From assembly GCF_900101815.1 (NCBI RefSeq), contig NZ_FNAO01000003.1, positions 310,001 through 374,000 of the forward strand: DNA of 64,000 nt, in the 5' to 3' direction. Source of the DNA: Pricia antarctica. Lineage in GTDB: Bacteria > Bacteroidota > Bacteroidia > Flavobacteriales > Flavobacteriaceae. Made by a program: the position numbers and the translations under genes. The notes beneath the pieces were generated by a model. That model made no database searches. It saw only the letters and a program-made list of their open reading frames with translations, and was not told the DNA's origin. Positions 42,676-52,439 of the stretch are shown in pieces (within the stretch, counting starts at the first letter, position 1; each line of letters starts with the position of its first letter).

Positions 42676-45600
42676 TTATTGCACAATAGAAACAGAGGAA
42701 TACCCCAAACTACTTTTATCCAATTGGATCTGCGTGGTAATACGCTCTTTTAAAGCACCCACATGGGAGATTACCCCAACCGACTTGTCACCTTCATTTT
42801 GCATTTTTTCCAAGATGGTTATGGCCTGATCCAAAGTCTCCGGGTCCAAGGTCCCGAAACCTTCATCGATAAATAAGGATTCTATTTTTACATTTCTGGA
42901 AGCAATATCCGATAGCGCGAAGGCCATGGCCAAACTTACTAAAAAAGTTTCCCCCCCGGACAAAGTACGTACCGATCTACGAGCATTGCCCATATATCTA
43001 TCGAAAATCTTGAGGGTATCGCTCTTCTCCGCCTCCTCGGCTGTTGGAATGTCCAGTACATAACGGTCGCTAAATTCCGATAAGCGTTTATTTGCGTATC
43101 CTATAAGTTGTTCAAGAGTTAAGTCCTGTACAAAATTGGAGAATTTACTTCCGTTGGCATCCCCTATTAAATCATTCATTGTTTTCCAGAGTACCAGGTC
43201 CTTTTTTAATAAAGTCAACTGGGTCAAAACGCCTTGCTGCCGTTCCCGGGTTACTTTATCATCTTCCAAGCTCTGGGTGATTTTTCCAATATTGACGGAA
43301 AGCTCATCCCATTTGAATTTGGACTCTTCGAACAAAGCGGTTAACCTTTCAAAAGAAAGCTTTTCATCATCTTTTTCCCTTAGCTCTTTTAAGGATTTTA
43401 TTAGGATCTTTTCCTTTTCGGACAGACGTGATTGCCCATCATTCAATTTGGTATTAGTACTACGAAATTTATGGGCTGCTTCTTCAGTAAGTATGGCGGC
43501 TTGCAATTTTTCAATACTTTCTAAATGCTCGCTTTCTATAATGCCATGAAGTTTCTTAAGAATTCGACTTTTTTGATTTTCCGCCGATTTTAATTTAGAC
43601 GTCGCATCTTCCAGCTGCTTTCCGATGGATGAAATTTTCGCTATAGATCTTGTGATGCATGTGGCGAGAGCATTGGATTCTTGATCAATAGTATTACCCG
43701 AATAGCGCTTGGTGCGTTCCTCCTTTAGGTGCTGATATTTCTGTAAAGTCAATTCCCAATGATGGTAACTTTCTTGCAGGTCTTTCAAAATTGAATTTGC
43801 TTGGAATGCCTGTTTTGATTCTTCAAGGATCTTAATGCGCTCGGATAAGCTATTCCGTCGGCTTTGAAGATTTTCTAAATTGTCATCGCTATTCCACTTC
43901 AACTGCTCTGCCAGTGCGACCAATACTTTTTTGTCTTCTGTATATTCTGCGGTAAACTTGTCAATTTCGAGCTGTAAACGAGCATTATCTTTGTATTGAG
44001 CCTTGTTTTCGGCTTCCAACGACATAATTAAGTGTGACTTCGACGCCAACAAATTTTTCTTATCATTTAAAAGCTCCTCTTTTACATCAAAATAGGGTTC
44101 TTCGGAGGCATATGGGTGCTCTAGTGAACCACACAGCGGACAAGGGGCATGCGGTTCCAATTGCGCCCGATGCTGCTCCAGACTCTGATGCTTGCGTTGA
44201 TGATCCAGGAGTCTCGAAAGTTCCTGAACTTCTTTGTTTAAAACAGGAACCTCATCGATAAGAATTTTTACCCTTTTCTCAAGGGTTTTTATTTTCTTAT
44301 TGCCTTCATTTAGATCTGTTTTATACGTTTCTATATTTTTTTGAAGTGTTAGTGCCTGCTCCTTCTTTGTAAGTAAGTCCAACGCCTTTTCGTTGGATTC
44401 CCGTAGACTTCCCAATTTTATATTCAAGGCCTCCATCGAATCGAGTCCGGAAACATCTATACCCTTACGGACCGTATTCTGGACAACATCCAGTTGTGTT
44501 TTGAATTGGGTCGGAGTTTCCGCCCGTGGCAGGGAATAGCCCAACTGAACTACCTTCTTTACATAGGCATTCATTTGGTCTTGGTGTAGAGCTGCTTCCT
44601 TCCGTTTCCCAACTTCTTTAGCCTGAAGGCTTACAATGCGACTTCTAAATTTTTCGAGTTCGTGGTTTGCATTGGTAATGCTCACCTCTTCTTTAACCAA
44701 TTTCGAAATGGATTCCAGATGCGCTCTTTGCTGTAAATTTTCTTGGGATTTAGATTTTTCAAGACCGTCCAATTGTTGGGCTATACTTTCAACATCCTTA
44801 GAAGATGACGCGTATTCCAGCAAATCTGGGTTATATCCTGAAAGTCTCTCATGTTCGTCCAAGCGTTTTTTATCCGCTTCAAAATCCTTGAGACGTTTTT
44901 TAAGAACATCTTTAAAACCTTCAATTTCCTTTTCCTCCTTAAATTTAGCGAGGAGTTCTTTGCGCGTGTTAATTTTTGCATTAAAATCTTGAAACGCTTT
45001 TTGAATTTCCGGCTTCGATTCATTTAGTGATTTTAATTCCGCTTTCTTTGCTGCAATGGTCTCCGGCGTTAGTAGCTCAATACTTTCCAAACCCGCCTCT
45101 TTTAACTCTACTTCCTTTTTTATTCTGGAATAGCGCTGATAAACAGCCCTTCCTATATCGCGGTAAGACCGGGCACCCGTAATATCTTCCAACAACTTAT
45201 TTCTCTCGTTTCTTGGGGCTTGCAACAATTTGCTAAATTCCCCTTGGGAAAGCACCATGGCCTTTACAAATTGTTCATAGCTAAGTCCGATGACCTCTAC
45301 ATTTTTATCGGGAGTTTTAGTACCGGTTTCAATAATTGTACCGGTGGCGATTTCTACAAGTTCCTGTTTGCGACTATTGAGATTGTTATTTCTATTGCGC
45401 TCTATAGACCAATGCGAGCGATAGCCCTTTCCGTTGACCAGGTATTCGACTTCCGCATAGCAACTGGGCATGTTGCGGGTCATAATGCCTCCATCATCTT
45501 CTAAAACGGTATTGGAAATCGATTTGTCAACCCGTGCAATGCGGTTGTAAAGGGCCAGTGTAATAACATCGAGCAAGGTTGATTTCCCCGATCCAGTCGG

Positions 45601-45711
45601 TCCTGTAATGGCAAACAAACCAGCTTCTGCCAAGACGCCCGCTCCGAAATCGATTTCATGTTCGCCCTTTAGGGAATGTATATTTTGTAATCGTATTTTT
45701 AAAATCTTCAT
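42676..45711 (-). CDS. sbcC: nuclease SbcCD subunit C (SMC-like ATPase)
   Basis: A 1011-residue SbcC/Rad50-type protein. Walker A GPTGSGKST at residues 37-45; long coiled coils flank a zinc hook CPLCGSLEHP near residue 520; the C-terminal ATPase lobe has the signature LSGGETFLVSLAMAFALSD and Walker B SLFIDEGFGTLD. With SbcD it cleaves hairpins and trims DNA ends. It starts two bases after the sbcD stop, so the two are coupled. Confidence 0.96.
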   Translation of the reverse strand: MKILKIRLQNIHSLKGEHEIDFGAGVLAEAGLFAITGPTGSGKSTLLDVITLALYNRIARVDKSISNTVLEDDGGIMTRNMPSCYAEVEYLVNGKGYRSHWSIERNRNNNLNSRKQELVEIATGTIIETGTKTPDKNVEVIGLSYEQFVKAMVLSQGEFSKLLQAPRNERNKLLEDITGARSYRDIGRAVYQRYSRIKKEVELKEAGLESIELLTPETIAAKKAELKSLNESKPEIQKAFQDFNAKINTRKELLAKFKEEKEIEGFKDVLKKRLKDFEADKKRLDEHERLSGYNPDLLEYASSSKDVESIAQQLDGLEKSKSQENLQQRAHLESISKLVKEEVSITNANHELEKFRSRIVSLQAKEVGKRKEAALHQDQMNAYVKKVVQLGYSLPRAETPTQFKTQLDVVQNTVRKGIDVSGLDSMEALNIKLGSLRESNEKALDLLTKKEQALTLQKNIETYKTDLNEGNKKIKTLEKRVKILIDEVPVLNKEVQELSRLLDHQRKHQSLEQHRAQLEPHAPCPLCGSLEHPYASEEPYFDVKEELLNDKKNLLASKSHLIMSLEAENKAQYKDNARLQLEIDKFTAEYTEDKKVLVALAEQLKWNSDDNLENLQSRRNSLSERIKILEESKQAFQANSILKDLQESYHHWELTLQKYQHLKEERTKRYSGNTIDQESNALATCITRSIAKISSIGKQLEDATSKLKSAENQKSRILKKLHGIIESEHLESIEKLQAAILTEEAAHKFRSTNTKLNDGQSRLSEKEKILIKSLKELREKDDEKLSFERLTALFEESKFKWDELSVNIGKITQSLEDDKVTRERQQGVLTQLTLLKKDLVLWKTMNDLIGDANGSKFSNFVQDLTLEQLIGYANKRLSEFSDRYVLDIPTAEEAEKSDTLKIFDRYMGNARRSVRTLSGGETFLVSLAMAFALSDIASRNVKIESLFIDEGFGTLDPETLDQAITILEKMQNEGDKSVGVISHVGALKERITTQIQLDKSSLGYSSVSIVQ

Positions 45712-45713
45712 AG

Positions 45714-46916
45714 CTAAAGTCCCAGTTCTTGTAAAATTTCACGAAAAGCATTTTTTAGTTCCCCCGTATTGTCCAGCCCGCTTTGCAATTCCAGTTTTTT
45801 TTCGAACATCTGTACGGGAGTTACATCGGTAACATCCGTGCCCACGGCAAAAGCATCCGTGGCACCACGGATCTTACTTTTAAAATTAAGTCGGGATTTT
45901 ACAATTTCAATATTATCATTGGGTTGTGAATTGACAAATCCTTCAAATGCTTGCCGTCTTTCCAAGCTTTCCGAGTCCTCGTTTACAATAACTTCGGCCA
46001 AGGACATCAATCTTGTTTCTTCCGAATACCCGGTTAGTTTGCTTTCAACCTCCTCTAAATTACCTTCAAAAGCGACTAGATTTCTATATTTTGGTATCGG
46101 AACTATTTCCAGCTGATCTATCTTCCCTTCTTTTATGGTGATAACATTGATCTGTTTCCGGTCTTCCCTTTCAGAAAAACTCAAGGGAATAGGTGACCCA
46201 CAATAATAAATATTTTGGGTATCCGAAATAATTTGTGGTTTATGAATATGCCCCAGCGCCACATATTGGGGAATTCCCTCGAACATATGCGCTTCTACAC
46301 CCGCTTGATTTCCAATTTGAATATCCCGTTCACTTTCGGACAACTCACTGCCCTGAACATATAAATGTCCCATGAGGATAAATGTGTGATCTGGATAATT
46401 TTGTTGATAGAAAGCGTTGATATTGGCAAAATAGCTTTGTAGTCCCGATTTGATCTGTTCAATTTTCGTGGCATATGTTTCCCCAGCGACCGATTTTCGA
46501 ATATCGCGATCCTTTAAAAACGGTACGGCGGCCACCACTATTTTTTCACCCTCTTTTTCCACTTCTATGAACAGTTCCCCAACTTCGTCCGTGGCGCCTC
46601 CAATAACGGTAATATCAAATGCTTTTAGCAATTCCTGGGGAGCATTAAGCACCGATGCCGAATCGTGATTCCCCCCAGTTAGGATAATCTTACAATCAAA
46701 GTTTATCAGTTGTTTTAATACATCATAATATTGTTTATAGGCAGCCTGCGACGGATTTGCTTGATCAAAAATATCTCCGGAAACTAGAAGCACATCAATA
46801 TTTTCGGTTTGGATATAATGCACCAGCCAATCAAAAAAGAGATCCAGATCCTCGCTTAAATCATATTTGTGAAGTTGCTTTCCGATATGCCAGTCAGAGG
46901 TATGCAGAATTTTCAT
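45714..46916 (-). CDS. sbcD: nuclease SbcCD subunit D (Mre11-like exonuclease)
   Basis: A 400-residue Mre11/SbcD-type metallophosphoesterase. Motifs: HTSDWHIGK (residues 5-13), VSGDIFDQANPS (about 46-57), GGNHDSAS (about 81-88), GHLYVQG and VALGHIHKPQ. These bind two metal ions for nuclease activity. The gene is upstream of sbcC with a 2-bp gap. The C-terminal part (about 280-400) is the capping and SbcC-binding region. Confidence 0.96.
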   Translation of the reverse strand: MKILHTSDWHIGKQLHKYDLSEDLDLFFDWLVHYIQTENIDVLLVSGDIFDQANPSQAAYKQYYDVLKQLINFDCKIILTGGNHDSASVLNAPQELLKAFDITVIGGATDEVGELFIEVEKEGEKIVVAAVPFLKDRDIRKSVAGETYATKIEQIKSGLQSYFANINAFYQQNYPDHTFILMGHLYVQGSELSESERDIQIGNQAGVEAHMFEGIPQYVALGHIHKPQIISDTQNIYYCGSPIPLSFSEREDRKQINVITIKEGKIDQLEIVPIPKYRNLVAFEGNLEEVESKLTGYSEETRLMSLAEVIVNEDSESLERRQAFEGFVNSQPNDNIEIVKSRLNFKSKIRGATDAFAVGTDVTDVTPVQMFEKKLELQSGLDNTGELKNAFREILQELGL

Positions 46917-47359
46917 ATGCTATAATGGATTTAGTACAAACTTATAACATTATGAATCTTTAAATCAGTTCCGAAGTTTCAATTGCCAAAATAGAATCCG
47001 ATCTTCCGCACCTATTCCTACCTAATTTAAAGCCATAGGGATTAAGGAAATGGTAAATTCTAAATAAATGATTGTAGGCCATCATAGAAATTTGTCTTTG
47101 GGATTCGGCCTACCACCCACCCACCAGGGACAAATTGGATTGCTATGGTCAAGAATACAAGAAAATCTCCAGTCCGAACCTTTCAAAATTACACGCTGAT
47201 ATCCAAAATCTGAAACTCGATATTAGGGTTCTAACCAATCCCTATTTCCATTGACCGCATGGTAGCGATACTTCCACGGCAAATATTTCGTTATCTTTAA
47301 ACAAATCGCCTAGAAATGTCATACCATTTCAAAGGCCACTGCCGATATAGCCACCGACC
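46917..47359. other. 443-bp intergenic region between divergent genes
   Basis: It lies between sbcD (minus) and the SanA-like gene (plus). A start-less open frame of about 60 codons (47076-47255) was seen but has no recognisable family. Short inverted repeats GTAGGCC/GGCCTAC and ATTTGTC/GACAAAT occur at about 47073-47150. Confidence 0.45.
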
Positions 47360-48001
47360 ATGAAAAGAAAGCTATCCAAAATTTTCATACTACTCCTAGC
47401 AATTCCCCTATTGCTCATCTGGTTATGCAATTCGGTTATCACGAATGCGGCCGAGGGGAAAACATTTTTCAAAACTAAGGAAATACCAAAAAATAAGGTC
47501 GGCCTGGTTCTGGGCACCTCGAAAAAACTCATCGGGGGACTTCCCAATCCCTATTACACGTTCCGAATACGCGCTGCCGTCGAATTATTTCAAGCCGATA
47601 AGGTCGACTTTATTCTGGTCAGCGGCGATAACGGCACCACCTATTACAATGAACCACAGACCTTTAAAAACGATTTGGTCAAAGGTGGCATTCCCAGGGA
47701 TATAATTTTTTTGGATTATGCCGGTTTCCGTACGTTAGATTCCATGGTTCGCGCCAAGGAGGTTTTCGGGTTGGACAGTGTGACCGTAATCTCCCAACAA
47801 TTCCATAACGAGCGGGCCATATATCTTGGAGAAAAAAAGGGACTGGTAGCCATCGGTTATAATGCGGAAGATATTTCAATGCAATATGGTCTTAAAGTAC
47901 AATTGCGGGAATATTTGGCTAGAGTAAAGGTATTTATCGATTTACTTTTCAATACCAAGCCCAAGTTTTATGGAGAACGAGTCGAAATCAAGTGCGGATA
48001 G
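47360..48001 (+). CDS. SanA/YdcF-family membrane protein
   Basis: A 213-residue protein with one N-terminal hydrophobic anchor (about residues 7-25) and a DUF218/YdcF-like domain. Features: VGLVLGTSKKLIGGLPNPYYTFRI, FILVSGDNG and ITVISQQFHNERAIYL-like segments, which are typical of SanA, a protein linked to envelope barrier function and vancomycin sensitivity in enterobacteria. The biochemical activity is not established. It is followed 40 bp later by the Nramp-like transporter. Confidence 0.9.
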   Translation: MKRKLSKIFILLLAIPLLLIWLCNSVITNAAEGKTFFKTKEIPKNKVGLVLGTSKKLIGGLPNPYYTFRIRAAVELFQADKVDFILVSGDNGTTYYNEPQTFKNDLVKGGIPRDIIFLDYAGFRTLDSMVRAKEVFGLDSVTVISQQFHNERAIYLGEKKGLVAIGYNAEDISMQYGLKVQLREYLARVKVFIDLLFNTKPKFYGERVEIKCG

Positions 48002-48041
48002 TTTATTTTAGACCCTTCGGAGCATTCTTTATCGACAGACC

Positions 48042-49295
48042 ATGTCAAATACCAAAACCTTCCTGAAAAATCTGGGGCCCGGCCTACTGTTCGCCAGTAT
48101 GGCCATCGGCACGTCTCATTTGGTACTTTCTACCAAGGCCGGGGCCCAATATGGCTGGATCATGGTCATCCCCATTATACTGGCGAACGTTCTTAAATAT
48201 CCCTTTTTTGAGTTCGGGGTGCGGTACACCAATGTAACCGAAAAAACCTTGATCGAAGGGTATCTTAATCGCGGCAGGGGCTATCTTTGGTTCTATGCCC
48301 TGATCACATTAGTTTCGACCTTCACTATCTTGGCTGCCCTATATACGGTAACGGCCGGCCTGTTCAGCACGCTTTTTGATCTGTCCGGTATTTCAACGGC
48401 CTATGTTGCCTTGGGACTCTTTATCGGCATCAGCTTGTTATTGATTATCGGCCGCTATTCCTTTTTGGAGACTTCATTAAAGTTCGTAGTCACGATTTTG
48501 TTCGCCGCGCTGATGGTGACTACCCTTTTAGTGATATTCAAGGGCCGTGTCGATGAAGTTCCCGATTTTAGTCCGCCCCCGATCTTCAATGATGCGGGCA
48601 TACTGTTTCTCATAAGTCTTATGGGTTGGATGCCCACCACCGTTGAAGCCTCGAGCTGGGTGAGTCTTTGGAGTATCGAAAAATGGAAGGCCGACAAGCA
48701 TAAACCTTCCCTTAGGGAGTCGCTGCAAGAGTTTAACTTCGGTTACTTTTCTACCGCATTGCTGGCCGTCTTTTTTATGATAATAGGATGGTTTACCCTG
48801 TATGGGACCCACACCGAGCTCAGTGGAAACGCCGTTACGTTCGCCGATCAGGTCGTACAGCTATTTACCGTGCATATCGGTCCGTGGGCCTATATATTTA
48901 TTGCGGTTTCGGCCTTTGCGACCCTTTTCAGCAGTTGTATGACCGCCCATGATGCCATTGCCCGCGTTAGTTTGGATATTATTGATTTGTTGTTGCCCAA
49001 AAAACAGCTGTATGGGAAAAAGGGATATTTTGCGTTGGCCATCGTACTCTTGGCGGTCGTCAATTTTATTGTAGTTACGGCGTTCAGTGCCAATATGGGA
49101 AAGTTGGTCGCCTTGGCCACTTTCGTTTCCTTCGTGGTAGCGCCGGTTATCGGTTACATGAACCTTAAGAACGTAATGAGCGGGGAGCTGCCCCAACATC
49201 AACGACCTAAAAAGGGATTGCAATGGCTTACGTATGCCGGTATCCTGTTTTTGTCATTCTTTTCTCTCTACTATTTCTGGATGATTGTTTTTTGA
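48042..49295 (+). CDS. Nramp-related membrane transporter lacking canonical metal ligands
   Basis: A 417-residue transporter with about 11 hydrophobic helices and the Nramp/LeuT-like layout. Helix 1 reads GPGLLFASMAIGTSHLVLST, where classical Nramp has a D-P-G-N motif. Helix 6 reads GWMPTTVEASSW, where classical members have M-P-H. Both sets of metal-coordinating residues are therefore replaced, so the substrate is probably not the usual Mn(II)/Fe(II). It is probably co-transcribed with the SanA-like gene. Confidence 0.82.
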   Translation: MSNTKTFLKNLGPGLLFASMAIGTSHLVLSTKAGAQYGWIMVIPIILANVLKYPFFEFGVRYTNVTEKTLIEGYLNRGRGYLWFYALITLVSTFTILAALYTVTAGLFSTLFDLSGISTAYVALGLFIGISLLLIIGRYSFLETSLKFVVTILFAALMVTTLLVIFKGRVDEVPDFSPPPIFNDAGILFLISLMGWMPTTVEASSWVSLWSIEKWKADKHKPSLRESLQEFNFGYFSTALLAVFFMIIGWFTLYGTHTELSGNAVTFADQVVQLFTVHIGPWAYIFIAVSAFATLFSSCMTAHDAIARVSLDIIDLLLPKKQLYGKKGYFALAIVLLAVVNFIVVTAFSANMGKLVALATFVSFVVAPVIGYMNLKNVMSGELPQHQRPKKGLQWLTYAGILFLSFFSLYYFWMIVF

Positions 49296-49430
49296 GGTTT
49301 AGAGCCTCTGTTTTCCAGAATTGAAAGATTATAATCTAGCATTCGTTTTAACCGCGAAATAATTCTAGGTTTTACAGCGCGCATTTGAATTTGGTCCGTG
49401 TGGCAATTCGTTTCAAAAATGCTCGCCCCG

Positions 49431-49474
49431 TAAGGTCGTAAGGTCGTAAGGTCGTAAGGTCGTAAGGTCGTAAG
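49431..49474. repeat. 8-bp tandem repeat, five copies
   Basis: Five exact copies of TAAGGTCG plus TAAG lie between convergent genes, ending ten bases before the OmpA-family stop codon. It is analogous in place and copy number to the 7-mer array at 533-571, but the unit is unrelated. Confidence 0.95.
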
Positions 49475-49484
49475 TAAGAAACAA

Positions 49485-51425
49485 TTACTGGCTCAGTTCG
49501 TCATAATTCTCTACTACAAAAAGGGTGCGTAGGTTCTGTTTGTGCAGAAAATCAAGGCAATACACACCGTCCGTACAATTGTTGACAATCTTGTCCTCAC
49601 CAAAGCCTTTTGAACTGGTAATGGTTTCGGAAGGAACACCGTTTTTCAACAAATAGGCCTTAATAGCAGCCGATCGTTGTTCGGAAATTCTTTGGTTCGA
49701 ACTTCTTCCGCCTCGACTATCCGTATGGGTCTCTATGGAGAATTTCAGCTTCGGGAATTTTTTGACGGCGTCGACGACTTTATCGATTTCCATGGTAATG
49801 TCCGGCGTAAGATTGCTTTGGCCGCTTACAAAAAAGAAATCTTTTAAATTCAGCACCATTTTCCCTTCCTTTTCCTCTACGATATCGGCGATGGAGGACA
49901 GTTCAATTTTTAATGGGGTCTTTTCAAGTTCCTTTAATCCTTTTGGGTTGTATGTTTCCGTGAACCTGGAAAAGGTTTCCTTTGACACCTCTAATGTTAC
50001 GACGGGATGGTAGGGTATCTCCAACTGATACGCGCCGTTCGCCCCCGAAAAAACTTCCTTTAGCACATTTCCATCGCCATCCAAAACCTTTATAGAAGCG
50101 TCGGATAGGGACTGATCGTAGGGCGGCTTGACCACTTTTCCCCTAAAAATAAGGGTTTGCAGACCCGGTTTCTCGCTGATTTTAAATCCGTATATATCAT
50201 CGCCTCCCTTGCCTCCGGACCGGTTGGAAGAAAAATAGCCCATAAGACCCTCCTCTTGGTTCTGTTTGATAATAAATCCGAATTCATCGTATTTTGTATT
50301 GATACCCTTCCCTAAATTCACGGGGATGCTAAAACCATTATCGGGGAGAAGATTGGAGCGATAGATATCCATGCCTCCCATCCCATAAAATACATCCGAA
50401 GAAAAATAAATGCTATTATCGAAAACGTATGGAGCTATTTCGTTGCCGGGGGAATTGATACGCGGACCCAAATTGATGGGTTGCGACATCACTTGACCGT
50501 TGTTCATGTCTACATAATAAATATCGGTGCCGCCGTAGCTATCCTCAAAATTGGCCGAAAAATAAAGCCTTCCACTTTCCGCATTGTAGAAAGGATAGTA
50601 GAAAGAAGTACTGAGATCCTTCAACAAAAATCGAAACGCTCCATTTTCACTGACCATACCGATTGACAGAGCATTTTTTCCCTTCTCATCGAACGCCAGA
50701 TTATTATCCTCGGTGTTCGACAGAATGTAATAAATGTCACCCGTGCTTTCGGAATAATAAGGCGTCGATTTATGGAATTCGGAATTCGGAATGCGCCCAA
50801 ACGGACTTGCTTCGGACAGGCTGCCATTCGGGTCTTTTGTGACCTTATAGATGTCAAGATAAGCATCCCCTGACGGGCCATATATTTTTTTCGATCGCGT
50901 TTTTCGGCTACTACTAAAAAGTAGGTCGTTCTTATAGAAGCTGGGCGCATTGTCCGCCTCCGAGCTATTGCTATTTAACGAAAATATAAAGAAACCGGCA
51001 GACTCCGTATCATCGGAATTCAACACCTCATCGTTAAACTCGGCATTTTCGAGAAGTTCTCCGGCAAAACTAGTACCCTTCTTTGATTTTAAAACGGCCT
51101 TGACCTGGTCAGTTTCGGAAATCTTGGCCAGACTCTGCAGCATTTTATTGAACCGGTGGTCGGACATAATGGAGTCGTTCTTGTTGATGTCCAAATATAT
51201 TTTGGACGCTTTGTCGTATTCCCCGGTCTTAAAATAGGAATCGGCCAGATTCAAACGCTGAAAGTTGGACATCGCTTCGCCCTGCTGCAGCTGCTTTTCA
51301 TAGGCCTCTATGGCGTCTTCATAGGCATAGGTATAGAAAAACTTGTCGCCCCTCGAATTGATTTCTTGCGAAAGGCAAAACGCAGTACTTATAAAAAAGA
51401 ACGCTATTACGAGTCTTGACTTCAT
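49485..51425 (-). CDS. OmpA-family protein with TPR and WD40-like repeats
   Basis: A 646-residue envelope protein. It has a signal peptide (to about residue 19), TPR-like helices (about 25-110), a PD40/WD40-like beta-propeller region (about 170-410; ranges with DIYKVTK, DIYYVDMN, DIYRSN, DIYGFK), a carboxypeptidase-regulatory-like domain (about 430-500) and a C-terminal OmpA peptidoglycan-binding domain (about 535-630; SIETHTDSRGGRSSNQRISEQRS). Such proteins pair with PorP/SprF and type B adhesins of the T9SS. It follows the PorP/SprF gene without a gap. Confidence 0.92.
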   Translation of the reverse strand: MKSRLVIAFFFISTAFCLSQEINSRGDKFFYTYAYEDAIEAYEKQLQQGEAMSNFQRLNLADSYFKTGEYDKASKIYLDINKNDSIMSDHRFNKMLQSLAKISETDQVKAVLKSKKGTSFAGELLENAEFNDEVLNSDDTESAGFFIFSLNSNSSEADNAPSFYKNDLLFSSSRKTRSKKIYGPSGDAYLDIYKVTKDPNGSLSEASPFGRIPNSEFHKSTPYYSESTGDIYYILSNTEDNNLAFDEKGKNALSIGMVSENGAFRFLLKDLSTSFYYPFYNAESGRLYFSANFEDSYGGTDIYYVDMNNGQVMSQPINLGPRINSPGNEIAPYVFDNSIYFSSDVFYGMGGMDIYRSNLLPDNGFSIPVNLGKGINTKYDEFGFIIKQNQEEGLMGYFSSNRSGGKGGDDIYGFKISEKPGLQTLIFRGKVVKPPYDQSLSDASIKVLDGDGNVLKEVFSGANGAYQLEIPYHPVVTLEVSKETFSRFTETYNPKGLKELEKTPLKIELSSIADIVEEKEGKMVLNLKDFFFVSGQSNLTPDITMEIDKVVDAVKKFPKLKFSIETHTDSRGGRSSNQRISEQRSAAIKAYLLKNGVPSETITSSKGFGEDKIVNNCTDGVYCLDFLHKQNLRTLFVVENYDELSQ

Positions 51426-52409
51426 TTAGAAAAATCTTGGTGTATCGATCTGTTTGGGTTTCCCCTTCAACTCTTTAGTATTGCTTTTGGTACCATCGCC
51501 CCTACCCAAATAAAATTTTAAGATCACCTCATGGGATCCATTACTGAATTCGCCCAAGGGATTCGTATTGTAGTCATAGGAGTAGCCTATAAACGTACCA
51601 TCGGTGACCTGAAAACCGGCCAGCCCGCTGATGGCATTGCCCAACCTGTAGGAAGCGCCAAGGGTAAACCGATCGTTGAACAGAAAATTGGTCGACAGAT
51701 TCGTATTGACGGGCGCACCGCTGACCAAATTGATCAAGAAAGCCGGTTTGAACTTTAAGGTCTCGGATAGGTCGAAAACATAGCCCCCGATAAAATTGAA
51801 CTGTAATTTATCGTCGATAATCGTTGCCACGTCATCGTTATATATCCCATCGGTCAAAAAATTCGGGATTGAGGCGCCGAGGTACCAAATATCGTCCTCG
51901 TACAAAAAGAAACCGGCCCCGACGGTCGGATAGAATTTACTGATGGTTTCGCCCTGCAATATCGGTTCTCCGGGATTCTCGAACGTACCCTTTGAAAAAT
52001 CGACGTTCAAGAAAGAACCGCCTACATCCATACCGAAAGAAAGCTTTGTATTATCGGAGACATTGAACTGGTACGAATAGGCCAGTTCTACATAGGTCTG
52101 GGTTGATGGCCCCAATTGATCGCTGATGACATTAAAGCCAACGCCCATGGTCTCGTTGGATAGTGGATAGTTGGCGCCCAAACGCAGTGTTCGAGGCGAG
52201 CCATCGATATCGAGCCATTGCGCCCTATACAATCCGGTAATTTCGGGGGTCAGGGTCGTACCCACGTAGCCGGGGTTAAAACTGCCTATGTTGTACATAT
52301 ATTGGGTATACTGGGGTTCTTTCTGCGCAAATCCCATAGTAATACTTCCCATAAAAAAGAGGGAGAAAAAGATGGCTATAAATAAGGATCCTAGTGTTCT
52401 ATGCTGCAT
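51426..52409 (-). CDS. PorP/SprF-family T9SS outer-membrane protein
   Basis: A 327-residue predicted outer-membrane barrel with a signal peptide (to about residue 28). The PorP/SprF start QYTQYMYNIGSFNPGYVG is diagnostic. These proteins support secretion and attachment of large T9SS substrates with type B C-terminal domains. The gene lies between the type B-domain protein (30 bp upstream) and the OmpA-family gene directly downstream, a classic SprB-SprF-like order. Confidence 0.93.
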   Translation of the reverse strand: MQHRTLGSLFIAIFFSLFFMGSITMGFAQKEPQYTQYMYNIGSFNPGYVGTTLTPEITGLYRAQWLDIDGSPRTLRLGANYPLSNETMGVGFNVISDQLGPSTQTYVELAYSYQFNVSDNTKLSFGMDVGGSFLNVDFSKGTFENPGEPILQGETISKFYPTVGAGFFLYEDDIWYLGASIPNFLTDGIYNDDVATIIDDKLQFNFIGGYVFDLSETLKFKPAFLINLVSGAPVNTNLSTNFLFNDRFTLGASYRLGNAISGLAGFQVTDGTFIGYSYDYNTNPLGEFSNGSHEVILKFYLGRGDGTKSNTKELKGKPKQIDTPRFF

Positions 52410-52439
52410 TATCCGTAGTATCTTATAACTGGGTTCAGA

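Noticed and set aside
47076-47255. Start-less ~60-codon plus-strand frame (…DIQNLKLDIRVLTNPYFH)
   Set aside because: It looks protein-like but has no start codon and no family I recognise; chance or an unidentified relic cannot be separated.
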